This document shows positions 1-7,031 of a stretch of 10,331 bases of DNA, in pieces. The notes beneath the pieces are model-generated. The model was not told the origin of the DNA, ran no database searches, and saw only the letters and a list, made by a program, of their open reading frames with translations. A program made the translations under genes and the position numbers. The stretch's first letter is position 1. Each line of letters starts with the position of its first letter. The DNA comes from CBDUUP01 sp965370435 (lineage in GTDB: Bacteria; Chloroflexota; Anaerolineae; Anaerolineales; UBA11579): the NCBI GenBank assembly GCA_965370435.1, contig CBDUUP010000136.1:1-10331 (forward strand), read 5' to 3'.

Positions 1-26
1 CCCCCAATCATCTTGTTACCCAATCC

Positions 27-995
27 CTAATCACCTTCATTCCCTCCCATCCTCCCCCACACATACTTCACATTCACCTCCCACCGCCCCATAGACCCCA
101 TCAGCCATTCGTCAAACGGCGCCGGGAGCGCGGCCCCCAGAGCCTCCTCCAAGGTCCCGCCGCCCTCCACCACCTCGGCCATCAGCTTCTCGAACACGTC
201 GAAGTAATCCAACATCAAGGCGATGTCAGTCTTGCCGCCCACCGGCCCGTGCCCCGGAACAAAAACCTCATAAGGCCAATCTTGCAGCTCTCTCAGCTTG
301 GACCGCCAATTACCCAGATCGCTGCCCCGCATGTAGGGCAGCATCTGGAAGAAGCCGATGTCGCCGATGAAGGCGATCCCGTCCTCCGGCAAGGTGAGGG
401 TCACGTCGCCCTCCGAGTGGACGGTCCCATGGGAGATCAACTCGGCCCGCCGGTGGGAGCCGTCAAAAGTGATCTGGCCCACAAAGGTCTGGTCGGTATA
501 GCGGGGTTCAAAGTTGGGCAGGGTGGTGGAGGCGTGGTGCAGCCGGAGGATGGATTTCTCCAACCCGGCCCGCACGCGGGGGTCATCATCTGTTTTGAGC
601 TGCTCCTCCATCTCGCCGATATAAGTTTCTAATTCGGAGGGGTTATCCTTCAACGCCAGGGCGTTCTTGGCCGACCCAGGCATGGCCCGGCGGGTCGCCT
701 CGCTGGCGATCATGGTGGTCTGGAGGTCAAACGCTTGTGCGCCGTGCCAGTGATCCCCGTGTGGGTGGCTGATGATCAACCAATCCGCCCGGTGGGAGAT
801 CAGCGTCTCGCCAGCGGAACGCAGGTCTAGAGCCGCCGGTGTGGTGTCGAAGGCGTCGAATACCAGGTTGCGGTTGCCGAGGTCGATGATCCCGGCGTTG
901 CTGTACGCGCCGCCGCCGGGTTTATGGATGGCGGCGAAAACCCCTTTGGCGAGTTCTTGCAGGTCAAAATGTCTGGATTGCGGTAAGGTCGTCAT
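27..995 (-). CDS. Metallo-beta-lactamase-fold metal-dependent hydrolase
   Basis: A 322-residue cytosolic protein of the MBL superfamily. The binuclear metal site is complete by eye: HPHGDH at residues 77-82 (the HxHxDH motif), a further His at 193 in TVHSEGD, Asp212 in IGDIGF, and His249 in PGHGPV. These are the usual zinc or iron ligands in order and spacing. There is no signal peptide. The segment between the second and third ligand regions (about residues 100-185) is a helical, charged insert and may set substrate specificity. The ATG is preceded by AGAGGA (plus-strand 1003-1008) seven bases upstream, which supports this start. The gene begins only 18 bp after the DMT transporter stop, so it is probably the distal gene of the same operon. 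The family includes lactonases, thioester hydrolases and other esterases; the substrate is not identifiable. The fold call is secure, the exact reaction is not. Confidence 0.93.
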   Translation of the reverse strand: MTTLPQSRHFDLQELAKGVFAAIHKPGGGAYSNAGIIDLGNRNLVFDAFDTTPAALDLRSAGETLISHRADWLIISHPHGDHWHGAQAFDLQTTMIASEATRRAMPGSAKNALALKDNPSELETYIGEMEEQLKTDDDPRVRAGLEKSILRLHHASTTLPNFEPRYTDQTFVGQITFDGSHRRAELISHGTVHSEGDVTLTLPEDGIAFIGDIGFFQMLPYMRGSDLGNWRSKLRELQDWPYEVFVPGHGPVGGKTDIALMLDYFDVFEKLMAEVVEGGGTLEEALGAALPAPFDEWLMGSMGRWEVNVKYVWGRMGGNEGD

Positions 996-1013
996 AAAGT
1001 AGTCCTCTTCTCT

Positions 1014-1469
1014 TCATTTCCTGGGCAGCAGTAAGTATACCGCGAATGCCATCACCACGAGTCCCAAGATACGCTGTCCACTCAACGGGATCGGCTCGGC
1101 TCCTCCCCAGCCGGTGGCATCCACAATGGTTGACACCAGCAACTGTCCCAGGATAAGGGCCGCGATACCGGCGGTGACTCCGGTGCGCTGGATGGAAAAC
1201 GACACCCCCATGATGATGACCACTCCCAACGCCCCGCCCAGGATGAGCATACTCAAAGCCCTCCCCGGAACCTGCCAGGCTTCAGCCCCCTGGCTCACCC
1301 GCAAGATGAGCAGCAATACTCCTGCGATGGCGCCCCCCATCAAATTCATGAACAGGCCCGTAGGCACCGGCCCAATCATCTCCCCTATCCTGCCGCTCAG
1401 CGTAGCCTGAGTTCCGATGAAAATACCGGTGACCACCGCGCCGAAAATGCCGATATAAAGTGGGTTCAT
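1014..1469 (-). CDS. DMT-superfamily membrane protein, YdcZ/DUF606 type
   Basis: A 151-residue integral membrane protein with five predicted hydrophobic helices, at about residues 4-22, 38-56, 70-91, 97-117 and 132-148. The glycine-rich helices and the segment GQLLVSTIVDATGWGG (108-123) match the small YdcZ-type branch of the drug/metabolite transporter superfamily, in which single five-helix units often work as pairs. The substrate is unknown. The reading frame is open further upstream to 1499, but the ATG at 1469 is preferred: AGGAG lies seven bases before it, and the longer start would overlap the end of the hydroxylase gene. The start is 10 bp after the FeS/Mo hydroxylase stop, and the Shine-Dalgarno overlaps that stop codon, so translation is probably coupled. 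Position between the hydroxylase and a hydrolase suggests uptake or export of a pathway compound, but this is inference. Confidence 0.88.
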   Translation of the reverse strand: MNPLYIGIFGAVVTGIFIGTQATLSGRIGEMIGPVPTGLFMNLMGGAIAGVLLLILRVSQGAEAWQVPGRALSMLILGGALGVVIIMGVSFSIQRTGVTAGIAALILGQLLVSTIVDATGWGGAEPIPLSGQRILGLVVMAFAVYLLLPRK

Positions 1470-1476
1470 GCTGAGT

Positions 1477-1481
1477 CTCCT
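1477..1481 (-). promoter_or_regulatory. Ribosome binding site of the YdcZ-type transporter gene
   Basis: AGGAG on the minus strand ends seven bases before the ATG at 1469. It overlaps the TAG stop (1480-1482) of the preceding hydroxylase gene, reading TAGGAG. This decides the start codon in favour of 1469 over the in-frame codon at 1499 and points to stop-start translational coupling. Confidence 0.7.
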
Positions 1482-4470
1482 AAACATCTTGTATCGCACG
1501 CCATACGCGTTCAGGGGTGGCCGGGATGTCGCTCAAGTCCGCTCCGCAGGCGTGCTTGATGGCGTTCGCCACCGCCGGAGCCACCCCGTCCATCGGTATC
1601 TCCGCCACCGCCTTCACCCCAAAAGGATGGGTCGGCTCGAAGGTCTCCACGAAGATGGTCTCCAGTTCGGGCATCTCGTGGGCGTTGAAGATGTGGTAAT
1701 CCCGCAGGTCTCGCTCCCGGATGCGGCCCTCCGCGTCATAGAGCATTTCCTCGCAAACCGCGTAGCCCAAGGCCTGCGCCATGCCCCCCTCGATCTGCCC
1801 GGAGGCGGTGAGCGGGTTGACGATCACCCCCGAATCCACCGCCATGACCAGCTTCTCGACAGTCACACCGCCAGTCTCCACGTCCACTGTCACCTCGGCG
1901 AACTGGGCCGCAAAGGGCGGCGGCGCGACCGGCGACATATAGGATCCCACCGCCATGATCTGCTCCTGGTCTTCCTGGTGCAGCGAGTGGAGAGCCATCT
2001 CCGCCATCGTGACCGAACGCCCGTCCGGGGCCGTCGCCTTCCGGTCGGAAAATACGATCTCGGAGGGCTGAACCGCTACCTCCCCATCCTTATTGAGCAT
2101 CTTGGCGGCCCGCTTGGAGAGCTGCTCAGCCACCGCCTGAGCCGCCTTCACCACCGCCCCACCGGAGACGTAGGTGGTGGAGGAAGCATACGCCCCCACG
2201 TCAAAGGGCGTGAAATCGGTGTCCGATGAGTAGACGATGATGTCATCCAACGCCACCCCCAACACCTCCGCCGCCATCTGGGCCAGCACGGTATCGGAGC
2301 CGGTGCCCAGATCAGTAGCGCCCACCAGCAAATTGAAAGAGCCATCGTCGTTCAGCTTGAGGCTGGCCCCGCCCATATCCAGATAGGGGATGGCAGTGCC
2401 CTGCATCACCAGCGCGACGCCCACCCCCCGCCGCAGCCAGGGCTTTCCGACGACCTCCTGCCATGCCGGGTCCCCATACTTCTGGTCCCAGCCGATTGCG
2501 GCTCGCCCCTGAATGACGCATTCCTCCAGGCCGCAGGTCTCGATGGTCTCCGGGCTGGGTTCGCGTCCCTCGCTCCAGGCGGTGCTGAAGGGCTGCAATT
2601 CGCCCTCCCGGAGGGCGTTCTTCAATCTAAAGTCAATCGGGTCGAAGCCCATCTCCTGGGCGATCCGCTCCATGTGCCGCTCCACCGCCCAGAATCCCTG
2701 CGGCACCCCATACCCCCGGTAAGCCCCCGCTGGAGAATGGTTAGTGTAAACTACATCTGCGTAAAACCGGATGTTAGGCTTCTCCCGGTACACCCCATCT
2801 CCCACGTAGAGCGCCATGGACTTGTGCCCGGTGTTGCCCGTCACCGTCAGGGCATGGCAGCCATAGGCGCCGGTGTCGGTCAGGCAGTACATCTCATTGG
2901 CGGTGAGGGTGCCGTCCGCCTTGACGCCGGTCTTCATCTTGATCTTCATCGGATGGCGGGCGCGAGCCGCGATGAACTCCTCCTCCCGCGTATATTCGAA
3001 GATCACCGGACGCCCGGTGGCTATGGTCAGGTGGGCGGCCACGTCCTCGATCATCACTTCCTGCTTGCTGCCAAACCCGCCCCCGATCCGGGGTTTGATG
3101 ACCCGGATGCGCTTCACCGGCAGTTCCAACACCGGAGCCAAGATACGCCGGGCGTGGAAGGGTACTTGCGTGCTGGTGCGGATCACCAACCGGTCGTCCT
3201 CGTCCCAATAGGTGACTACCACGTGCGGCTCGATGTGGGCTTGATGCACCTTGGGGACCTCATACTCGTGCTCGAAGACCCGGTCGGCCTCGGCGAAGCC
3301 CGCCTCCACGTCGCCAATGTCAATCCGTATCTCCGCCGCCAGGTTGCGGCTGGGGTCCGAGTCGGCGAAGTCCACGTATTCCTCGTAATCATGCAGCCGA
3401 GGCGCGCCGGGCTCCATCGCCTCCTCGGTGTCGAAGAGCGCGGGGAGTTCCTCATATTCAACCTCGATCAGTTTCAACGCCTGCTCGGCGATCTCATCCG
3501 TCTCGGCGGCCACGAAAGCCACCCGGTCCCCCACGTAGCGTACCACCTTATCCAGAGAGAACATATCCAACGGCCCCGGGATGGGGTGCGACTGCCCGGC
3601 GGTGGAATAAACCACCCGGGGCAAATCTTTATGGGTCAGCGCCGCGGCCACTCCGTCAAGAGCCTCAGCCTTGCTTACGTCAATGTGCTTGATGCGGGCG
3701 TGCGCCACCGGGCTGAACAACACCTTGGCGAACAGCATATCCCGCCGCTCAAAGTCAGCGGTGAAAGCCGGTTTCCCCAGCGCCAGCTTGACCGCGTCCA
3801 CCTTGGGGTCCGGCTTCCCCACCCGGGAGAGTTTCTCCACCTCCGGGGTCATCAATATCTTGGGATGCACCCGTACCTCGGTCGCCACGACCACATTGCC
3901 CTCCAATCCGACGGCAGGGGGTTCGGCTGGCGACGGGGTGAACAATGCAGGATCGGTATACCAGGCCCCCTCCTCCCCGTCCACCTCCCCTCGCAGCACA
4001 GCCGCGGCGTGCAGCACAGCCTGCACCGGCTTGAGATACCCCGTGCAGCGGCACAACACCCCCGAAAGCGCGTCCCGCACTTCTACCTCAGTAGGGCGGG
4101 GATTGCGCGCCAACAACTCTTTGGCCGCCAGAATCATCGCCGGAGTGCAGAACCCACACTGAATAGCCCCGCTCTCCACAAAAGCTTGCTGGATGGCGTG
4201 TAATCCCTCGGTGGACTTCCATCCCTGCTCCGGGTGCTCGCCGAGGGCTTCAATGGTCTCAATTTTATGCCCCTCCGCCTGGACGGCCAGGGTCACACAC
4301 GAATTGACCGGCTTTCCATCCAGAAGCACCGCGCAGGCCCCGCACTCCCCGCTCTCGCACCCATGCTTGACCCCGAAGTATCCTTCCCCCCGCAGCACAT
4401 TGAGCAGTTTATCCCCAGGGGCTACCTCAATTTCTTTGGCAATACCGTTAATTTCCAGTTTGATTATCAT
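1480..4470 (-). CDS. Molybdenum hydroxylase, fused 2Fe-2S and molybdopterin-binding subunit (xanthine dehydrogenase family)
   Basis: A 996-residue protein joining two subunits that are usually separate. Residues 1-160 form the small electron-transfer domain: a plant-type 2Fe-2S site (Cys38, Cys43, Cys46, Cys58) and the helical 2Fe-2S site (Cys105, Cys108, Cys140, Cys142). After a linker of about 55 residues, the a/b hammerhead domain begins near 216, followed by the two molybdopterin domains. Visible active-site motifs are TSTQVPF (Gln435), GGGFGSKQE (463-471), AYRGYG (Arg585), GTGSDT (722-727), and VKAVAEIP, whose Glu957 matches the catalytic glutamate. The FAD subunit is encoded separately at 6273-7031, so the enzyme would carry Mo-cytosine or Mo-molybdopterin cofactor, two 2Fe-2S clusters and FAD. 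It hydroxylates a carbon using water; the substrate is unknown. The Glu seen in GGFGGKE of xanthine oxidase is Gln470 here. The Shine-Dalgarno is weak (GAGAT region) but the N-terminus is typical. Confidence 0.96.
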   Translation of the reverse strand: MIIKLEINGIAKEIEVAPGDKLLNVLRGEGYFGVKHGCESGECGACAVLLDGKPVNSCVTLAVQAEGHKIETIEALGEHPEQGWKSTEGLHAIQQAFVESGAIQCGFCTPAMILAAKELLARNPRPTEVEVRDALSGVLCRCTGYLKPVQAVLHAAAVLRGEVDGEEGAWYTDPALFTPSPAEPPAVGLEGNVVVATEVRVHPKILMTPEVEKLSRVGKPDPKVDAVKLALGKPAFTADFERRDMLFAKVLFSPVAHARIKHIDVSKAEALDGVAAALTHKDLPRVVYSTAGQSHPIPGPLDMFSLDKVVRYVGDRVAFVAAETDEIAEQALKLIEVEYEELPALFDTEEAMEPGAPRLHDYEEYVDFADSDPSRNLAAEIRIDIGDVEAGFAEADRVFEHEYEVPKVHQAHIEPHVVVTYWDEDDRLVIRTSTQVPFHARRILAPVLELPVKRIRVIKPRIGGGFGSKQEVMIEDVAAHLTIATGRPVIFEYTREEEFIAARARHPMKIKMKTGVKADGTLTANEMYCLTDTGAYGCHALTVTGNTGHKSMALYVGDGVYREKPNIRFYADVVYTNHSPAGAYRGYGVPQGFWAVERHMERIAQEMGFDPIDFRLKNALREGELQPFSTAWSEGREPSPETIETCGLEECVIQGRAAIGWDQKYGDPAWQEVVGKPWLRRGVGVALVMQGTAIPYLDMGGASLKLNDDGSFNLLVGATDLGTGSDTVLAQMAAEVLGVALDDIIVYSSDTDFTPFDVGAYASSTTYVSGGAVVKAAQAVAEQLSKRAAKMLNKDGEVAVQPSEIVFSDRKATAPDGRSVTMAEMALHSLHQEDQEQIMAVGSYMSPVAPPPFAAQFAEVTVDVETGGVTVEKLVMAVDSGVIVNPLTASGQIEGGMAQALGYAVCEEMLYDAEGRIRERDLRDYHIFNAHEMPELETIFVETFEPTHPFGVKAVAEIPMDGVAPAVANAIKHACGADLSDIPATPERVWRAIQDV

Positions 4471-4490
4471 AAATTCATCTCGCTTTCTAG

Positions 4491-4528
4491 CCTTATAGTA
4501 GGGCGGGTCTGAGACCCGCCCTACAAGG
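4491..4528. repeat. GC-rich near-perfect palindrome (REP-like)
   Basis: Arms GTAGGGCGGGTCT (4498-4510) and AGACCCGCCCTAC (4512-4524) are exact reverse complements around a single G. Outside them CCTT (4491-4494) pairs with AAGG (4525-4528), leaving a three-base bulge on one side. It would make a very stable hairpin or cruciform. There is no T-run on either strand just after it, so it is not a standard intrinsic terminator. It looks like a dispersed extragenic palindrome of the kind common in environmental bacteria; copy number cannot be judged from one window. It lies 21 bp upstream of the fused hydroxylase gene. Confidence 0.75.
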
Positions 4529-4654
4529 ACCTAATAAAACCTTCTCTACCTCCAAGAACCCCTCCCTCTCCCCATTGGCCGCCTCAATCACTTCCTCCAA
4601 ACCCACCACCAACCCCTCCTCCTCTGCGTTGATATGTTTGTAAGGTATCCTCAT
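4493..4654 (-). CDS. Possible small hypothetical protein (53 aa) ending in the palindrome
   Basis: An ATG at 4652-4654 opens a 53-codon frame ending in TAA at 4493-4495. The product starts MRIPYKHINAEEEG, is rich in Glu, Gly, Leu and Val, and has a helical, amphipathic look through residue 42. The last 10 or so residues (CRAGLRPALL) are translated from the GC-rich palindrome, so the original 3' end may have been replaced by repeat insertion. There is no good Shine-Dalgarno. It lies in the same frame as the upstream membrane protein, 24 bases after that gene's TAG stop, so it could also be read-through sequence or a remnant of a longer gene. I do not recognise the protein. It fills the gap between the membrane protein and the hydroxylase gene. 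Low confidence that it is expressed. Confidence 0.3.
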   Translation of the reverse strand: MRIPYKHINAEEEGLVVGLEEVIEAANGEREGFLEVEKVLLGPCRAGLRPALL

Positions 4655-4678
4655 TCCGAAAGCAGCGCTTGAAAACTT

Positions 4679-6139
4679 CTATCCATAATGAGAAAACAGA
4701 ACCGGTAAATTATGCAAAAAAACCAGCGTCATTAATACTACCACTACTCGGAATATTAACCTATTCTTGTTTTCGAGCCAGCGCAGAAATTCGCCCGCCA
4801 GCAAAGCGATAAAGGGGAAGATTTGCAGCATATAGGTAGCCTTGATGGTATCGCCATTCTCAGGGCGTGGGTAGCTGACCAGGAACCACAAATACCCTCC
4901 CAATGAAACCAGCACGATGATGAGAAACAAAGTGAATGCCAAATCCTTATCCCCTCCCCGCATTGCGTTTCGCCGGAGGGTTCGCACAAAATAAACCCCG
5001 CCCAAACCCATCCCCAACAAATACACCGCGCTCGGAATCGTCGACGCCAGATTCACCCGGCCCAAATATCTTTTAATACTCTGCCGGTTGGATTCATCCA
5101 ATTTGAATCCCTCTCCCGGGATCTGCCCGGTCACGGTGAAGTAATTCCAATAATCCCCCCAGGTCTCCGAGTAAAATACCGGCAGCATCCTGTTCCGAAA
5201 CGATAAGCGCAGAGGGAGGGTGAAGAGTTTCTTCAACCCCAGGTCGAAGTAAAATTCCGCGGGCTGGTTGGAGAAGGAAAATCCTTGTCCTTCTCGGTTA
5301 AATTCCGTCACCGAGTCATACCTGACCAAGAGAGAAATATAAAACCATCCCCCCACCAGAAAGGCAATGCCCAAACTCAAGAACAACGCCTTGCCAATGG
5401 GCAAAGCCTCTCGCCTCCAGCGCGCCAGCGCTAAGCCCAAGAATAAACCCATCGCCAGCAATACCAGAAAACCCCATTGACGGCTCAAGATCATCAATCC
5501 CATTGAAACGCCCAGAACCACAACCTTGACCCTGCCAATATCTCCCTCTGGCAACACAATTCCCAGAAATTGGTGAACGGCCAATACGGTCAAAAACGCC
5601 AGCAGCGGCTCGCCTCGCACGAAGGCAAAGCTCTTATAATAAACCGGCAGCATCCCCAATAACGCCAGCGAAGCGACCTTGAACTTGACCTTGCCCGGAT
5701 GAACGACCTCGCAAATTTTTAGCAGATAAAAGGTCAATCCCAGCGAATAAATGACATTCAATAGCTGCGCTAACTTGCCTGCGATCAGCGTACAGGGCGA
5801 GAGCACACCGGATATTTTTTTGGATACATTGAAGAGGTCGCCGAGATTGAGGGTCGCGCACGGACGAGCCATAAGACGCTGGGCTGCGGCAGGCAAGACA
5901 TAGGGCAGGGGCGGGGAAAAAGATTCAGCCGTATCCTCCGGCGCGGGCAGCTTGAACTTCGATATAGTCCATATGTATTTCAAATGCTCCACCGAATCAT
6001 AGCCCACCTGAGGGGGGTGGATAACGGCGTTGATCAGGACAATGCTGTTGACCACCAAGAAGATCATTAGCAGCGGTATATAAACCTTATCCCGGTGAAT
6101 GAACGGCGCAGCGATAGTTTCCTTGATTTTACTCAGCAT
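4679..6139 (-). CDS. Polytopic membrane protein, probable GT-C/GT39-like glycosyltransferase
   Basis: A 486-residue protein with about ten hydrophobic helices (roughly 19-40, 118-142, 155-175, 179-196, 205-219, 222-240, 251-272, 366-386, 402-423, 436-453 and 461-482, some uncertain). The layout fits GT-C enzymes such as the dolichyl-phosphate-mannose protein mannosyltransferase (GT39/ArnT) group. After the first helix comes GYDSVEHLKYI (46-56), with acidic residues where the catalytic Asp/Glu lies in that family. SPPLPYVL (75-82) resembles the family's HPPLYYLL. A large extracytoplasmic loop spans about 275-360, and IKATYMLQIFPFIAL near 432-446 resembles the conserved late helix. Such enzymes move sugars from polyprenyl-phosphate carriers to protein or lipid. 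The start has no clear Shine-Dalgarno. GC content is lower than in the flanking hydroxylase genes, and the gene has no obvious functional link to them, so it may be a later insertion. Family call moderate, substrate unknown. Confidence 0.75.
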   Translation of the reverse strand: MLSKIKETIAAPFIHRDKVYIPLLMIFLVVNSIVLINAVIHPPQVGYDSVEHLKYIWTISKFKLPAPEDTAESFSPPLPYVLPAAAQRLMARPCATLNLGDLFNVSKKISGVLSPCTLIAGKLAQLLNVIYSLGLTFYLLKICEVVHPGKVKFKVASLALLGMLPVYYKSFAFVRGEPLLAFLTVLAVHQFLGIVLPEGDIGRVKVVVLGVSMGLMILSRQWGFLVLLAMGLFLGLALARWRREALPIGKALFLSLGIAFLVGGWFYISLLVRYDSVTEFNREGQGFSFSNQPAEFYFDLGLKKLFTLPLRLSFRNRMLPVFYSETWGDYWNYFTVTGQIPGEGFKLDESNRQSIKRYLGRVNLASTIPSAVYLLGMGLGGVYFVRTLRRNAMRGGDKDLAFTLFLIIVLVSLGGYLWFLVSYPRPENGDTIKATYMLQIFPFIALLAGEFLRWLENKNRLIFRVVVVLMTLVFLHNLPVLFSHYG

Positions 6140-6166
6140 ATAATAAAAAGACCCAAATTACGAACA

Positions 6167-6252
6167 TTCACCGCAGAGACGCTGAGAGCGCAGAGATTCG
6201 CAGAGTTTTTTTAATTTTTTTTTCTCTGTGGACTCTGTGTCTCTGTGGTGAA
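6167..6252. repeat. Imperfect inverted repeat of GCAGAG type with A/T-tract loop
   Basis: Two 29-base arms, 6167-6195 and 6224-6252, are complementary at 23 of 29 positions. The left arm begins TTCACCGCAGAGACGC and the right arm ends GTCTCTGTGGTGAA. Three of the six mismatches would be G-U pairs in plus-strand RNA. GCAGAG occurs three times on the left side (6173, 6190, 6200). The loop has a run of seven T, AA, then nine T (6206-6223). It fills most of the 133-bp gap between the FAD subunit gene and the membrane protein. This resembles a dispersed repeat seen in many environmental bacterial genomes (from memory). No coding sequence or clear promoter was seen in the rest of the gap. Confidence 0.7.
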
Positions 6253-6272
6253 AAAAAACTGTCAACAACCTC

Positions 6273-7031
6273 TTATTCAACATTCACTTCCTGCAAAGCG
6301 CGCCCTGCCAACGTTGCGGCGGCCTCCAGCCGGTATTCGGCGCTGGCCCATTGATCTCCCGCCTCCCGCGCCGCGCTGCGCACCGCAGTTTCAAGCCCCT
6401 CCGCGTCCGGGCCGTCCAACGCCAATCTGGGCGCGTCCCCGAAGCCGCCCACCACCGCCCTCGTCCTCCCCGAGGGCCACTGCGCCAATGCCACACACAC
6501 AATAGGCAGATCCGCCGGAGAACGGGCCACGTAATGAAATGCTAGCTTCACCTTCAACGGCAGCTTGACCTTTGTGATGAGCCGCCCTTTTAGCATTTCC
6601 TCACGCAGGGGAAGTATATTCCCGACCGTCACGCTCTCCTCACCGGGCAGCAGAGTCAGCGAGGCGTCCAACGCCATCATCGCAGCCGCAAAAGGCGAGC
6701 GGCCGTCCGCCGTCACCAGCGTACCCGCCACCGTCGCCGCATGGCGCAGGTTGTAGGTAGCCTCCAGGCGGACGGCTTGCTCCAACGCTGGATGCAAGCC
6801 GGGGGTGTTGAGCATGGTTTGCAGCGTGACCGTCGCCCCCAGAGTCATTGTGCTTCCGCGGGTCTTCACTTCATCCAGGCCCAGGTCTTGCAAGTCCACC
6901 ACCGCAACCGGAGGGTGGCCGGGCGCGTTGAGCGCCGTGCCGCCTCCCAGCGGCACAGTGACCGGCTCCTCCCGAGCCAGCAAAGCCAGGGCTTCCTCGA
7001 TCTCTTTAGGACGATGATATTCTCGGTTCAT
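6273..7031 (-). CDS. FAD-binding subunit of molybdenum hydroxylase (CoxM/xanthine dehydrogenase FAD family)
   Basis: A 252-residue protein of the FAD_binding_5 plus CO_deh_flav_C architecture, a little shorter than the usual 280-290. The N-terminus YHRPKEIEEALALL is typical. The first FAD loop is VPLGGGTAL (26-34), and the second is the segment LRHAATVAGTLVTADGRSPF (95-114), equivalent to the family's RNxATIGGNI and following loop, here with Thr in place of the usual Asn. The C-terminal region from about residue 160 fits the smaller FAD-associated domain. It passes electrons from the 2Fe-2S clusters of the fused subunit at 1480-4470 to an acceptor such as NAD or a quinone. Its ATG overlaps the thioesterase TGA (ATGA), with AGAGGA six bases upstream inside that gene, so the two are translationally coupled. 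Unusually, an unrelated membrane protein lies between this gene and its partner subunit. Confidence 0.93.
   Translation of the reverse strand: MNREYHRPKEIEEALALLAREEPVTVPLGGGTALNAPGHPPVAVVDLQDLGLDEVKTRGSTMTLGATVTLQTMLNTPGLHPALEQAVRLEATYNLRHAATVAGTLVTADGRSPFAAAMMALDASLTLLPGEESVTVGNILPLREEMLKGRLITKVKLPLKVKLAFHYVARSPADLPIVCVALAQWPSGRTRAVVGGFGDAPRLALDGPDAEGLETAVRSAAREAGDQWASAEYRLEAAATLAGRALQEVNVE

Noticed and set aside
1..26. Start of another gene after the MBL hydrolase (ATG on the minus strand near the edge)
   Set aside because: Too little sequence to judge and no clear ribosome binding site.
1470..1499. Longer N-terminus for the YdcZ-type transporter
   Set aside because: The extra ten residues are polar, overlap the hydroxylase 3' end and lack a ribosome binding site; the ATG at 1469 has AGGAG at good spacing.
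1468..2229. Plus-strand open frame of 253 codons
   Set aside because: Antisense to the C-terminal half of the hydroxylase; composition typical of a shadow frame.
2674..4203. Long plus-strand open frame (509 codons) opposite the hydroxylase gene
   Set aside because: Antisense shadow of the high-GC fused hydroxylase; His/Arg/Gly-rich composition with no recognisable domain, while the minus strand encodes complete conserved motifs.
1480..4470. Aerobic CO dehydrogenase large subunit (CoxL)
   Set aside because: The form I active-site loop AYRCSFR is absent; the equivalent position reads AYRGYGVPQ, close to xanthine dehydrogenase-type enzymes.
4491..4528. Rho-independent terminator
   Set aside because: The stem is strong but no T-run follows on either strand; the loop is only one base as drawn.
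6167..6252. CRISPR array or transposon end
   Set aside because: Only one inverted pair, no regularly spaced direct repeats with unique spacers, and no transposase or target-site duplication seen nearby.
6260..6265. Promoter for the membrane protein gene (TTGACA on the minus strand)
   Set aside because: The -35-like hexamer is perfect, but no -10-like sequence lies 16-18 bases downstream, where the repeat arm sits.
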